This document shows positions 30,001 to 45,000 of a stretch of 64,000 bases of DNA, piece by piece; the first letter of the stretch is position 1, and the number at the start of each line of letters is the position of its first letter. Where the stretch lies: the NCBI GenBank assembly GCA_910579775.1, contig CAJTUE010000001.1, positions 62,001 through 126,000 of the forward strand, read 5' to 3'. Source of the DNA: an uncultured Oscillospiraceae bacterium. Its GTDB lineage: Bacteria > Bacillota > Clostridia > Oscillospirales > Oscillospiraceae. The notes beneath the pieces are model-generated. The model was not told the origin of the DNA. It saw only the letters and a program-made list of their open reading frames with translations, and did no database searches. Made by a program: the position numbers and the translations under genes.

Positions 30001-33000
30001 GGTATTCCACGGCGCTGACGAGACGAAGGCGGCAACTGTGATCGGTCTGGAGATCGATAAGAACGCCGACGGAACCTCCAAAAAGGATGAAAACGGTCGC
30101 AGTGTCTACATTGAGAAGGAAGAAAACCTCATTTCCGACGTCCACGAGACCATCGTGGAGTTGAGCGCGGGCATGGGCTATACCGGCATGCGCGCGGTGC
30201 GGTATGCCAAGACGGCTGACGCGGCCAATGCGGCCCTTGCCGAGTTGTCCCACTCCTACGCCTTCGGTATCAACGACCGCGGTCAGCTGGGCAACGGTGC
30301 GACCAACACCAGCAGCTGGAAGCCGGTGCGAACCCGCAAGGGCGGCTATGAAGAGTATAACGACGACTACCTCTACCTGGAGGGGGTCTATAATATCGTC
30401 GCCGGTCCGTATCACATGATGGCCACCGCCCTTTACTATAAGACAGGCACCGATCACCAGAACGACGGTGTGCTGGACGGCATGTTTGGCTACGTCTGGG
30501 GCTGGGGCAACAACGCTACCACCGCCAACGGCGACACCATCCTGGGTCAGCTGTCCAATCTGGTCAGCGCCTACCTCACCCTGCCCAGCCAGGCGGGCGC
30601 GCGTGAGTCTCTGGAGTTGATGGTGGACTACATGGAGGCCATTCCCTATTCCGGTAGTTCGGTAGATAACACCAAGCCCATCCGTGCCTGGAAGAGTGAT
30701 TATACCGGCCACGGTACCTCTTACTTTGGGGCAACCCCCGGCGCGAATGTCACTCCCGTGGTGCCTCCCTTTATCACCCTCGGCGCGAACGAGCATCTGG
30801 TGATCTACAAGGAGAACACCCATCTGCACTATAATTCCGGCTTCTCTCTCTATCCCATCGTTCACGACATCAACTCCAACAACTGGAGCGGCGGTGTGGA
30901 GCCCATGCCCTATGACCACACCCAGGTGGGCGAAGAGTGGGCCGCCGTCATGTCCAACCCGGATATTACCCGGGTGGATGTGCTGAACTCCGGCAATGAT
31001 AAGGCGGAGATCTACAGCCAGAGTTTTATTGACGATCCCTTCGACTACCTTACCGGCCGGACCACCCTGACGTTGGGCGCGGCGTACAACAACGGCCCGG
31101 GACGGGTCTCCACAACGGCGGCCGACCACTATCATCCCGACAACTGGCAGGTCTTTGGCGACTATGACCTTACCGGCATCCATATTCCCGATATGGTGGT
31201 GACCGGGAACTACGTGTTCTCTCTGGATATCGACCTCCAGCCCTCCAGCGACCAGATCGTGCCCAAGACTGTGGCGGGCCGCAACTACTCGGCTATGAAC
31301 ACCACCGAGGGTAACGTCTGGGTCTGGGGCGACAATGTCTACGGGATCCTGGGTCAGGGCAATCTGGGCGGTACACGCGCTGTGAATACGGCCACGCTTA
31401 CCAACCTGGGCACGAACCCCACCTCCGTGACGGTCAACAGTGACGGCACGTCCGTGGCACAAAACAGCCTCGACGCTTCCAACGCGCACGCCACCGCCTA
31501 TTCCGCCACCAGCGTGGCCAATCCCCAGAAGGTGGCTACTGCGGTCGGGACCAACGGTGTTCCCACCGCGTACCTCTCCAACATCAGCCAGATCGCTGCA
31601 GGTTATGACCATATGGTGGCGCTGGATAAGGAGGGCCGCGTCTGGACTTGGGGCCGCAACAACTTTGGACAGCTGGGCTACGACACCGGCGTGGTGAGCT
31701 ATTCCGCACTGGCCCGGAAGGTCACCATTCAGGAGAATGGTGAAGATGTAGATATTATGGCGGTAGCCGCCGGCGAGTACCACACCCTGGCGCTGACAAA
31801 CGGCGGCGAGGTTTGGGCTTGGGGCTATAACCACTACGGTCAGCTGGGCCGTGAGACCCTGCCCACCAAGTGGGCCGACTTCAACAGCACTCCGGTCAAG
31901 GTCCTGGGCGACCGCGGCGAAGGACACATCGGAAACGTGGTCATGATCTCCGCCGGTGGTGACACCTCCGCCGCCCTGAAGGGTGACGGTACGGTCTGGA
32001 CTTGGGGCCGCAACGACTTTGGCCAGATGGGTATCGGTACCAACGAAAAGCCCATCGGCGCGCCGACTCAGGTGCTCAAGGGCAACGCGCAGACAGAGGG
32101 CAACTACCTCACAGGCATATCTACCATCGCTGTGGGCCATCGCCATATGCTGGCGATCCAGAGTATTGTGATCAACGACAGCAGCCTGACAGCCGACCAG
32201 CTGGAGGCCGCACAGCAGAAGGTTTGGGGCTGGGGTTCTAACAGCAACTACCAGTTGACCCAAGGCCCCGTGACCGAGAACTACACCACCGGCCAGTATC
32301 ATGAGCCGATCCTGCAGTATGCCGCGCCCGTCACCAAGGACGGCGTGACGACCCAGACCCATCTCTATGGCGTCAAGGCCGTGGAGGCCGGCGTCAACAC
32401 CTCTGCCGCAGTCAACCGTATCGACAAGAGCGCGGATAATATGGTGTTGATCGACCCGGCGCGGCCTGAACTGGGCAAGAAGTATATCCGTAACGCCGAG
32501 CTGTATGCCTGGGGCGACGGCAATCTGGGCCAGCTGGGCGACGGCAACTCCAAGGTACACAATGTGACCTACCCGCTCTTTACCCAGGATGGCGAGACGG
32601 CGGAGCACATTGCCGGCGGCGATGTGCTGGACACCAGCGTGGATACACAGGGATATAAAGTCACCGAACACACGGGCAACCTGACCGAGGTAAAGTATAT
32701 CTCCCTGGGCTACAACCACGCTTCTACTATCCGCTACGACGGCTATATCTGGGGCTGGGGCAACAACCGTTACCTCCAGCTGGGCACGATCAACCTGGGC
32801 CGCGTGGAGAACAGCACTCCCGTCATCAGCGGCTACCGCTATGATGGCTCGGTGTATGTCACCAACGCCGTTCTCCAGAACGCCGGAGACAAGACCCCGG
32901 CCGAGGACAACGATCCTGCCGTGGAGGCGGAGAACGCCGACGCAAACACCGATGCGTCTCAGCTCGTCAACGGTGTGACGGTGAAGACGGTGAGCGACAC

Positions 33001-36000
33001 TGACAAGCGGGTGACGGTCACAGAGTCCAACACCTATTCCCGCACCGCCAACGCATGGCGTTACCGCATGAACGACAGCCAGCAGCTGCGCCTCAAGGCG
33101 GACAACTACATCGTCTATTCCGGTACGAACGGCACGACCCAGCGCATCATTACGGGTACGAGCACCATTCAGACGGACAAGAGCAGCAACTTTGTCACCG
33201 TTACTGTTACCGATCCCACCATTGCGGTGGTCAATCAGGATGCAGACAGCGGCGATTGGGTCATCCGCGCCGCCGGACGCAACGAATACGGCGAGACCTC
33301 GGTGGTCTTCCGTGCCTACGAGGCTGTTCGCAACTATCGCGGCGAGATCGAGACGGACGAAAACGGTAATATCAAGTACCAGACAGTTGCGGAAAGCGTT
33401 ATGCAGGTAGAGGTCTATCCCTCCACCGGTATTGCCACGCCCATGGTGGTCTCCGGCGTAAACCACACGCTGGCCCTGAAGGCGGACGGCACAGTGTGGG
33501 CTTGGGGCTCCAATATGTACGGCCAGTTGGGCATTGCCACCAGCGTGAACCGTAACAACTACCTGGCCGCCAACCCCTGCCGTACACGTTACGACTACAC
33601 CAAGTACTGGACTACCGCTACCGATGCGCAGGGCCGCAGTGCCTTCCGCACCTATACTACCCCGCAAAAGGTCTTGGGTTGGGACGCCGGCAACAAGGGC
33701 TGGGGCATCAACTCCGGTTCCGGTGCGCCGGCCAGCAGCCAGCTCAGCGGCATTATCTCTATCGCCGCCGGGGAGTATACCTCCTACGCGTTGGCCGCCG
33801 ACGGTTCGGTGTACTCTTGGGGCTACAACAACGCCGGTGAGTTGGGCAACGGCAACTGGAACTATACGTATGAGTATCTCTACGAGTGGTGTCACCACGG
33901 CTGCTACTGGTGCTCTCACTGCTGGTGTGTGGCTGAATATTGGGCCGCCATCCGGGACACCAATGCCTATTCTCCCGTAAAGGTCACGGCTCCCGGCATG
34001 ACCGTCAGCTACGGCGCGGGCAGCAACAATATCCAGTCTCCGGGCAGCTATGGCTCTGAGGTCAACGGCACCCACTGGATCTCCGGTTATTCCTCGACCC
34101 AGCCTTATCTGAACAACGCCGTTCAGATCGCCGCGGGCCGCGACTTTGCCATGGTCCTCCGGGCCGACGGTACGGTGCTCTACTGGGGCAACTCGGGTAC
34201 GTATCAGCCTATTGACTATGTGAACGTAGACTTCTCCGAGCCGCAGGAGTTCAAAGCGGACAACGGCGATACCAACCACGACCCGCACTACTGCTCCGGC
34301 AGCTACCACCACGGCAACTGGGACCATGGCTATGCTTACGATGCGATGCGTTCCTTCGGTGTGGCCATGCGGGCGGGTGATGCTAAGACCGGCGAGTGGC
34401 ACAACTGGACGGTAGACTCTGAGCACTACTACGCGGACAGCCAGTACGGCTATCAGGGCAACGTCGCCCCCAATGCCAACACCAGCTACTCCGACGCCAG
34501 CAACTATATCACCAAGCTAACGCCTGTGACCGTTTTGGGCCTCCACGGCACAGATCACCTCACCACCAACACCCTGAATGACAATCTGACCACCTCCAGC
34601 CACTCTGTGAGTGCCAACGCCAACATGACCGCCGCCAACTACGGCGCGCGGATCACCAAGCTGGTGGCGGGCGATGAGTTCTCCGTTGCCCTGACCTCTT
34701 CCGGCACAGTGTTCACTTGGGGTATCAACTCCAAGGGCAACGCAGCCACCCAGACGCAAGCAGGCGCCCACTTCCATGGCGCGGTGCGGGATTATACCCC
34801 GGCATGGGATTCCCGCGGTGCGCTGGGCGACGGCAGTGAGCTGGACCGTATCTATCCTGTTCAGGTCAAGGCCGGCGAGCAGGCCACCTCTACCAATTAT
34901 CTCACCGATATCGTGGATATTGCTTCCGGCGACGGTCACATTTTGGCGCTGGACAGCGCGGGTCAGGTTTGGGCTTGGGGTGACAACACCTACGGACAGT
35001 TGGGCAACGGCGAATCCGGCGCGAACAAGTTCTCCACCGTACCTGTGAAGGTCACCGCTACCGGCGCGCACAATGACGTGAAAATCACCCGTATCTTTGC
35101 CGGCGGCAATTCCTCCATGGCTATTGACGCGGACGGCCAGATCTACGCTTGGGGTGATAACGCCAAGGGGCAAGTGGGGCAGACCGGCGTAAATGTGGTC
35201 ACGACTATCTCCAAGGTGGCGGCGGGCGAGAGCCGCGACAGCGGCATTGCTGGCGTGAACAGCACAGAGCCGTTCCTCGGCGCGCAGTCCATCGCCATGA
35301 ACCACGCCCAGACCACGATCTATAAGAACGATGTCCGGCTCACCAATGTGGACGGCTCTCTCCTGACGCAGGAAGCTCATGTGCCCGGCACGGTCTACGC
35401 CATGGGCACTACGGGTGAGGGCACGTACCTGAAGGGCCAGTATAACCGGGTCACCAACTCTTTCGGCGGTAAGCACCATCTGAGCGGCAGCGCGTCTTTG
35501 GGTGACAGCAAGAGCGTCAGCTCCCCCAATGTGCCTGTGCTGGTGGGCGCGCCTGACGAGGAGAGCATCTACATCGGCAAGGTGGACTATGTCACCGACT
35601 TTAAGCAGGGCGACGCCGCCACCGTGACCGAGCGGGACTTTGACCACGCCCTGACACAGTACATTCTGCAGGCGGGCACTTCCACGACTACGGACGGCAC
35701 GGCTACCACAGGCCATTTGAACGTGGAGAGGACCCTCTTGACCGAGGGAGACGCTCTTCGCATCCCGCTGACCTACACCAAGACCACCGTCACCCCCGGC
35801 ACGACAGCCGAGGACGGCACGGTCATCACGCCCGACGTGACCACCAGCGAGACGGTGAACAACCTCCAGCGGTATATCACCGTTGGTACAAACCTCTACA
35901 GAACCAGCGGTATTGAGGATACCGAGGACTTCCTGTTCCCGTTTGAGAGCACCGACGTGCTTCAGACCACGGGCATCGACAATGGTGTTCACACCCTCAC

Positions 36001-39000
36001 CACCCGGGGCCTGACAACCGCCGACTTTACGGTGATCTCCTCTGACGAATCCATCCTGGCCGTTTATGAGGACACTGCCAACGGCTGGTTTGAGCTGCGC
36101 TCCATGCCCAATGCCTTTGGCACGGTGACGGTGCTCATCCGGGAGAACACCACCCAGATCACCCGCATGATGAACATCATCGTCCGTCCGAGGGAGGACC
36201 GTACCGAGTCCACCAACGCCAAGCTCACCGCACCGAAGGTGGTCTATGGCGAGCACTTTGCGCTGGCGCTCAAGGCGGACGGCACGGTCTGGGCTTGGGG
36301 TGACAACACCTACGGCCAGTTGGGCGACGGCACCAATGGCGCGGGTACATATGAATATTCGCCGGTCCAGGTGCGCGGCGCGAACGGCAACGACTACCTC
36401 CGCGGCATTGTGGATATCGCCGTGGGCGCGAACCACTCCTTCGCCATCTCCGCCCCCGACGCTGAGACCGGGGAAGTCATTCTCTGGGCGTGGGGTCTCA
36501 ATGACCACGGCCAGTTAGGTGACGGCACCACCAGCAACCAGCGGTATCCCGTCAAGACCAATCTCTCCGGCGTGCAGGGCCACATCGTTCAGGTGTCCGG
36601 CGGTGCTGACCACTCTCTGGCTGTCACCGATATCGGTTACGCTTACGGCTGGGGCGCGACCAACACCCGGGCGGTCAACTGGCGCGCCAATAGTTCTGCT
36701 GACCGCACCACCCCCATCCGTTTGGAGCGGGGCGGACTGGTGAACAGCGCCGAGCACAATGCCGACCTGATCTATAACGAGGGCTACATCACCAACGCTG
36801 AGAGCGTTTACGCCGGACGGGGCTATTCTGTGGTCCGCACCACCGGTGGGTATGTCTACACCTTCGGCAGCATGCCCGGCAACGGCTATGACATCGGCGA
36901 CCAGAACGTGACCCATACCCACAGTGGCGGGCTGTACTCCGAGAACATCCAGCGCGTGCCCATGGCGGTGCGTGAGGGTGATCAGGTCAACGGCGTGGGC
37001 AACTACCTGCGTGACGTGTCTCTGGTGGCTGCCGGGTTTAGCTCCGCGGGCAACGACCATATGCTCCTGCTGGGCATGAACAAGGTCGGCAATGAAAGCG
37101 GCGCGGCCGTGCCCACCGATGTGGCGGATGAGAGCGCGCAGCACATTCAGAGCGACAAGAGCGGCAGCCTCTTTGCCATCGGCAGCGGCGCGAACCGCCA
37201 GCTGACCCCGGAGAGCACCGCCAACGCCAAGCGGCCCATTCTGGTCAACGGTCTCACCACCGGTTACAGCACCGGCGATGGAGACGATGCAACCACCGTG
37301 GCTGCCCAGATGACCGCCGAGGACCGGATCTCCGCCATCGCCGTGGGCGGCACTGCCAGCGGTGTGATGACCAAGGACGGTCATGTGTTCCAGTGGGGCG
37401 GCAATACCAGCGGCTTTGCTAAGCTGGCCGCCGACGCAGTGGATTCCATCCCCACCGACCTCTGGGATTACAGCGACACGGGCCTTGACCATAACGACGC
37501 AAAGGCCACCAAGGGCAAGCAGAGCTACGGCTTCGCCATGGGCAACAATGTGACCTCTGTCCTCAAGAGCGACGGCACGGTGTGGAGCTGGGGCAGCAAT
37601 ACGTTGGGCCAGCTGGGTGTGGGCAACGCCGCTACGGTTGACTCCACCACCATTGCCGCTCCCGGACAGGTCTACTATGCGCAGGTGCGCACCGAGCGGT
37701 TGGCCCTCCAGCAGGTGGACGTGGAGCAGGAGGACGGCACAGTGGTCTACTCCACCCACCGTCCGTGGGAGATCCATTTGCTGGCTCATGAGAAGCAGAC
37801 CTTCCGCATCCTGGCAGAAAAGATCGCAGTCCAGCGTACGGACACCTTTGGCCTGCTCACTGAGGCTGTGTGGTATCCGGGTCTGTATACCGCAGACGGG
37901 ACGGCGAAAGAGGGAGAGGATAAGAGCCGCAAGCTTCGCTGGCGCTCTCTCAACACCCGCCTGATCACCTTCTCCGACACCGTGCCTGGGCTGGCCGTGA
38001 TTAACTGGGCCAATGTGGAGCCGGGTATGTATACCTATGTCACCGTTACCGATGACGAGACGGGCTACACTGCCCAGATCCGTGTGGCCTTCTTCGACGA
38101 CGAACTGACCGACTACGACACCACCGCCTCCATTGGCACCACCGGCCTGCGGGGCGAGGAGGGCGAGCACGTTCTTGTCCACCAGACCGCCACACCCGCC
38201 ATCGTGCTGGGTGAGGAGTACTCCTTCGCCCTGAAGAGCGACGGCACGGTGTGGAGCTGGGGCGCAAACCAGAGCTACAACGATCTGAGTTCCATCAACT
38301 ACGCCAGCGACAGCCCCGTCTTCGTGCCTACCCAGGTGCGAGACCGGGCGGATGAGAGCGGTTACCTCACCGGTGTGACTCAGATCGCCGGCGGCAAGCA
38401 CTTCACCGTCTTCCTCAAGGGCAGCGGCGAGGTGTATACTTGGGGCCTCAACGACCACGGACAGTTGGGCCAGGGCGATACCACCACCCGCGCTATCGCC
38501 TCCGTGGGCCACAAGAACGGGGATGTGCTCTACGCTGTCAAGCTGGACGCGGTGCAGTATACCTATCCCAACACCCTGAACGGCAATCCTGATATTCGTC
38601 TGGGCCAGCAGAAGATATTTGACGGCTCTTACGAGACCTATCACGCCGGCTTCTACGGGCCTTACGGCGCCAACGCCGACGGTGAGGCCTTTGGTACGTA
38701 CGACAGCTCCGTGGGCGACGATATGATCCCCAACTATGACTTCGATGAGACCAACAACAAGCTGGATCCCGACGCGCTGGCGGCTGATCCCAACAGCACG
38801 GCGCTGGATACCTACTATAACGAGTATTACACCAACCGCGCCATCAAGGTCGCGGCAGGCGATGAGCACGCCGCCGCGCTGATGGAGGACGGAACAGTGT
38901 ATGTCTGGGGCTGGAACAACGCTGGCGAGGCAGGCCGCGATAAGGTGGGCTACACCAACTTTGCCACCGCCATGCGGATGAAGGTAGCCAACACCACCGA

Positions 39001-42000
39001 TATTGCAGCCGGAAAGAACCATACTCTGATGCTCAAGGGCGACGGCACAGTCTGGGCTTTTGGCAACGATATCTATGGCCAGCTGGGCAACGGCGAGGTC
39101 GACGGCCAGCACGGCGTAGGCAACGGCCGCTACAATGACGCGGTCCAGGTAGTTACCGAGGACGGCGAGGTCCTCTCCAATATCGTAGCCATTGAAGCCG
39201 GCGACAACTTCTCTGTGGCCCTCGACCACAATGGCCATGTGTGGATCTGGGGCCGGGTGAACGACGCGGTACAGTCTGCCGCCATTCGCCTTGACCTCAC
39301 CCGCGCCGACGGCGGCGAGGATCTGATCTACCGCATGAGCGCGAAGCACGGCTCGCTGGCGCTGGTGACCTCCAAGACCAGCACTGCGGCGGACGATCCC
39401 GCCAACGTGGACGCGCAGGGAGAAGTGTATCACTGGAAAAATGTGAGCGGCACCATAATCGCTGAGAGCGATCTGGTGACGGTGGGCGAAGCCTACCTCA
39501 GCACCACCACGCAGGTGGACGACAACGCCGCCGAGCCGGAGAAGGCGCTTCTTACCGACGTGTTCGCGGTGGGCGTGGCGGACAGCCACCTCATCCTGTC
39601 CACCGAGGACGGCGCTCTCTACGCCTACGGTAGCGAGGCCAACGCCGCGCTGGGCCTGAAGGACGGCTTCACCGATCAAAACGGTGACGGCGTGGGCGAT
39701 GACCGCGACAAGGACGCCCTTCACCGCATCACCGGTGACCGTTATGGTCTCCAGCCCATTGAGTTTACCCGGGACGGCGTGGCCGAGACCATCGGCAACG
39801 AAGATCCCTCCATCATCCTCTATCCGGGCCAGAGCATCAAGTTCACCCGGGTGGTGACCAACGATCCGTACTACTTCGACCTGAACACCTATCAGAGCCG
39901 CAAGATCGAGGCGGTGAACGCCAATGACGCTGCGGACGGACGTTACCGTGCGGAGATCCAGTCCGGCGGCAAGAACATTATCTCCATTGCCGACGACGGC
40001 ACCATCACCGCCGAGGACGCCTCCGGTGCGGTGACTGTCATCATCCGCGACATGGAGCACATGGACGCCAACGGCCTCTATCTGGAGGTTGGCGTGGTCA
40101 CTGTGCATGTGAACCGCAAGCTGGGTACACCGGAGCTCAACACCATTGCGCCGCAGGTGGCCGCAGGCAATGACTTCTCCATGGCGCTCACTGCCGACGG
40201 CAAGGTCTATACATGGGGTATTACCGACAACGGCGTTTTGGGCCGCGACGCTGCCACTGTTTCCGCCAATGTGGCCGGGGAAGTGGTGCTCACCGTTCCC
40301 GCCGTCAATGTGCCCGACGATCCCGCCACCCCCGACGTGGACGAGTCCCAGAACAGCGTACCTGAGCACACCGTGAAGGCGGTCGCCATCGCCGCCGGTC
40401 TCTATCACGCTGTGGCGGTGGATGAAGAGGGCAAGCTGTGGACTTGGGGTCACAACTACTACGGGCAGCTGGGCCGCGGGACCTCCGGCGGCAGTGACAA
40501 CCATATGTGGGCACAGGTACCCGTCCGTCTGGACATGGACAGCAAGTACAAGTTTGTGGACGTGGTGGCCGGCGACTACTTCACCCTCGCGTTGGACGAG
40601 CAGGGTCAGGTGTGGAGCTGGGGCCGCAACGAAAAGGGCCAGGTGGGTGTCAACACCAACGGCGCTGACGTCACCGCGCCCACCCAGGTCTATGGCTTCT
40701 CCACTTCCTCCGCGCAGCTGGAGAACACCCACACCCCGTATAAGTTGGACGGGGTGGTGAAGATTGCCGCCGGTGACCGTCACGCCGTGGCGTTGACCGC
40801 GGGCGGGGCTGTGTATACGTGGGGCGACAACGATCAGGGCCAGCTGGGCCTTGGCCTGCCCCGCACCGGCGCCAACGGCGCGGATCCCAGCTACGATTAC
40901 CAGCCGCGGGAAGTGCTGAGCGAGGGCATGTATCCCTTCAGCTATGACCACACGGTGGTAGATATCGCCGCGGGCAACACCTACACCCTGCTTCTCACCG
41001 ATGATATCTTCCTAGGTGACGACGCGGCCATGTACGGCGATCTGGGCGGCCACTACGACAGCGGCAACGTCTACGCCTTCGGCTATAACCACCTCGGCTC
41101 CTTGGGTACGGGTGACCAGCAGAACCGCTACTATCCTGTCAAGGTGCTTACCACCCAGAATACCTCCGGCGCGGCCGTGCCCATCAGCCACATCGCGGGT
41201 ATCGCCGCAGGCGGGTACGCCTCCTTCGCCTTTACCACCGACGATCAGGTCTACACTTGGGGTCAGAACACCTACGGCCAGCTCGCCGACGGCTCCGCCG
41301 CCACCAAGCTGTACGCGGCGGTCAACTACTACCCGCACAACACAGAAAATAACGGCGACTTTGTCAACGGCGAAGATGAGAACACCGGCATTGCACCCAA
41401 CGTGGACAACGGCTATCTCACCGATATCCGTCAGATCGATGTGGGCGGTGAGCATGTGGTCATGATCCGTGACGACGGCTATGTTCTGACCTCCGGCCGC
41501 AACGACCATGGCCAGCTGGGCATGGGCAACAACGCCGCGGCTGCCGTCACCACCCCCTCTGTCGTGGAAAAGCAGGCCGCCGGTGCGGCTGTGGCCCGCA
41601 GCATCAGCTATACCATGACCCGCTATGACCGCAGTGACGCCAATCCCACCGCCGCAGCGTTGGTCAACAACACCATTACCATCGACAACAGCCAGTACCT
41701 GACACTGACCGACTTGGCTCTGCTGCTGGACAACAGCGGTCTGCTCAATGTGTTCGGTCTGGGGACCCTGAGCAACGACGGCAGCTTCCGGGTCACCACC
41801 TCCGTGCCCATCGTGGACGTGACCGAGGTCGACAACGCAGGCAAGCGGGATTTCACTATCCGTCCTGTGGTGGCCGAGTACAAGGGCGATGACAACATCA
41901 TCCGCAACGGCACAGAAGGTACGACTGTTATCACCATCACTGAGGTAAAGAGCGGCCTGAGCGTCACCTTTACTCTGATCGTCACCCGTACCACGGAGAT

Positions 42001-45000
42001 CAACGCTCCCAACGAGACCTATACGGGCTTCCGGCCCGCCATCGTGTCCGGCGCAGACTTTACCCTGGCCCTCAAGGCGGACGGGACAGTCTGGGCTTGG
42101 GGCAACAATGCCTATGGTCAGTTGGGTATCGACTCTGCTACCGATGTCAAGTATGTCAGCGTACCCACCCAGGTGGTCAAGGATGACAGCTACCGCAACA
42201 CCAACATTCTGAAGGATATCGTCTCCATCGCCGCATCCGGCCAGCACGCCGTGGCGGTGGATGTAAACGGCAACGTCTACACCTGGGGCCGTGAGACCAA
42301 TGGTACACCCAGCGGCAACAACCGCACAGTGTACAGCAATTTGGGCCGTACATGGACCACCGTGCCCACGGTCAACGACCAGACCGGAGCGGACCGTCCC
42401 GATGACTACCGTGGCCGCGCGGGTCTGGCGGAGAACGTGACCACACTGAATGCGCAGGGGAACTACGCCTACATTAACGCCAAGCCGGTGAAGGCTGTGG
42501 CGGGGACGGACCGCGCAGGCTTTATCACCGCCAGCGGCACCCTCTACCTCTTCCAGTACGCCGCTATCTACGAAGGGACTGCGTTTGTCCGCAATGATTA
42601 CCGCGTGAGCGCAGCCGCCTCCGGCCTGCAGGATGCGGACTTTATGGACAACACCCTGATCACTCTGACCACCGCGGGTACTGCCTCCGGTCTGGCCACT
42701 GTTTCCAACGTGTCTGCCATTGCCGCGGGTGCAAGCCATGTGCTCTATCTGCGGACGGACGGTACAGTCTATGCCGCGGGCAGCAATAGCAACGGGCAGC
42801 TGGGCAACGCTACCGCATCCTCCGGCAATACGGCGGTGCAGGTGCTGCGCACTGACCGGTCCGTCCTGGGCGCAAACGACCCTGTTATCCACATCGCTGC
42901 CGGCGGAAACGTGTCCATGGCGGTGACCGAGAGCGGCTTGGTATACACTTGGGGTGCGGGTCAGCTGGGTCAGCAGGGCGACGGTACCCGCTATGACCGC
43001 CTCTATGCCACTGAGCTCTCCGCACGCAGCGGCTTCTACACCGGGGTGGAGACTCCCGTCATTTCCGACACTACCGCTGCCGATGAGGCGGCGGCTAAGC
43101 TGGCCGCGGCCCGTAAGACGGCGCAGACCGCACCCTCCACCCTGGCTACCACCGGCGGTACCGCCTTTGCTTTGGACGCCAACGGCGCGATCTATGGCTG
43201 GGGCAGCAACGTAACGGGGAACCTGGGCATTGGGCAGAACCCCGACCGGGTAGCCCAGTCCCTGCTTCCCCTGGCGGTGGGCGCCAACAAGACCCTGGAG
43301 ATCGGCTATGCGGCCATCCTGAATCTCAAGGATGAGTTTGCCGACGCCGGGGAAGATGAGATCATGGCATTCCTTGACCACTATGGCTTCGACGCGCTGG
43401 TGGGCTATCTCAACGAGGCGAAGACCGCCGCTGTGTCTGATGACGAGACGGCCCCGACCGCCGAGACCTTGTCCGCAGACCTAATGTCGCTGGACGAGGT
43501 CGAGGAAGTGCCTGCCGTGATGTCTACCCGCTCGGTACGCCGCACAGCGGCCCGGAACCAGGCCCAGCTCTTCTCGTCCATGGTGCGCGTACCCGACATG
43601 AACGCAGTCATCGCCGACGGTACTCTCTTCAATTCCGCCAATCCCATGCCCGATAAGCTGGTGCTGGGCGACAAGCAGGTGTTCATCCTCAAGAAGGATT
43701 CCGTCTATGAGATGGATCACTTCTATCTGAACCTCCTGCGCAACTATTCCAGCGATACCAACCGGGTGGAGGATCTGTCCATGGTTTCCTCCAACATGGT
43801 GCAGTTTACCAGCCAGGAGGACTGGGTCGTCCTGCCTCACGCAGACAAGGATCAGCGGCTGGAGACCGCCACCCTTACCATCTCCGATCGCTATCTCACC
43901 AACAACGCCGACGCGGACACCTTTGAGGCGGGCCGCGGGGTGAAGCATGTTACCATTGAGTACCGCCACCAGGACGGCGAAGAGGTCAAGCGCTATCTGG
44001 AGGATTCCAGCGTAGATACCACGCCCATGGTAGTCTCCTACGAGGACTTTACCGTGGCGCTGATGAGCGATGGCACCGTCTGGACTTGGGGACGCAACGT
44101 GGCCGGTGTGGGAGGTACCGGCGTGGGCGATACGGGCCGCGCCCGGATCGAGACCCCCATGCAGGTGCGCGCTTATATGAACGCCGATGTGACCTACGGC
44201 GATTATCTGAAGGATATCGTCAAGCTGTCCGCGGGCTATAACCACATTCTTGCGTTGGACCGCAAGGGCTATGTGTACGCCTGGGGCAACAACGACAACT
44301 ATCAGCTGGGTGGCGAGATCGGCGGAGAGACTGCCGTTACCAGTCGTCCCACCCCGGTGCGCGTGCTCAAGGGCGCGCAGGAGGGCATGGGCGAGTTCCT
44401 GTCCAACATTGTGGACATCGCCGCCGGACGGCAGTTCTCCGTGGCGGTGGACACCGACGGTTTTGTCTACACCTGGGGTGCGAACTACTACGGCGTGCTC
44501 GGCATCAACCGTACCGGCGCGATCGAAGGCAAGGTCAACGCGACTTACGGCTATGAGCTGGAGCGTCTTGCCAACAACCGTGTCCAGTGGCCCACCAAGG
44601 TGCTCCGCGGCCAGCGCACCGGCGCAAACATGTACTATGAATCCATCCTCACGCCCGAATTTGCCCAGAGCGATATCGGCAAGCGCGGCGAGGAATGGTG
44701 GGACGCCATGGGTATCAACGATCCCAGCAAGGTCTACCTGACCAACATTGTGAAGGTAGCTGCCGGTGATGACCATATCCTGGCCCTGGACCAGTACGGC
44801 AATGTGTATGCTTGGGGTGATGACCGCTATGGTCAGCTGGGCGTCGCCCGCGACTTGGTCAACCAGGACTATCATCCCGGTGTAAACGACAAGGTCACCC
44901 TCAACGAGACCTTCCAGGTCGTGCCTATGCGCACCTCCTTCTCCGACGCGGCCGCCATTTACGCGGGCTACGCGACCTCCGCCATTGTACGCAAGGACGG

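Noticed and set aside
22739..34426. Antisense open frame of 3,895 codons
   Set aside because: Its codons coincide with the sense codons, and it stays open only because TTA, CTA and TCA are avoided. Its periodic 'VVAPSPDRAV'-like words are the reverse complement of the sense blade repeats. No independent start signal or domain is evident.
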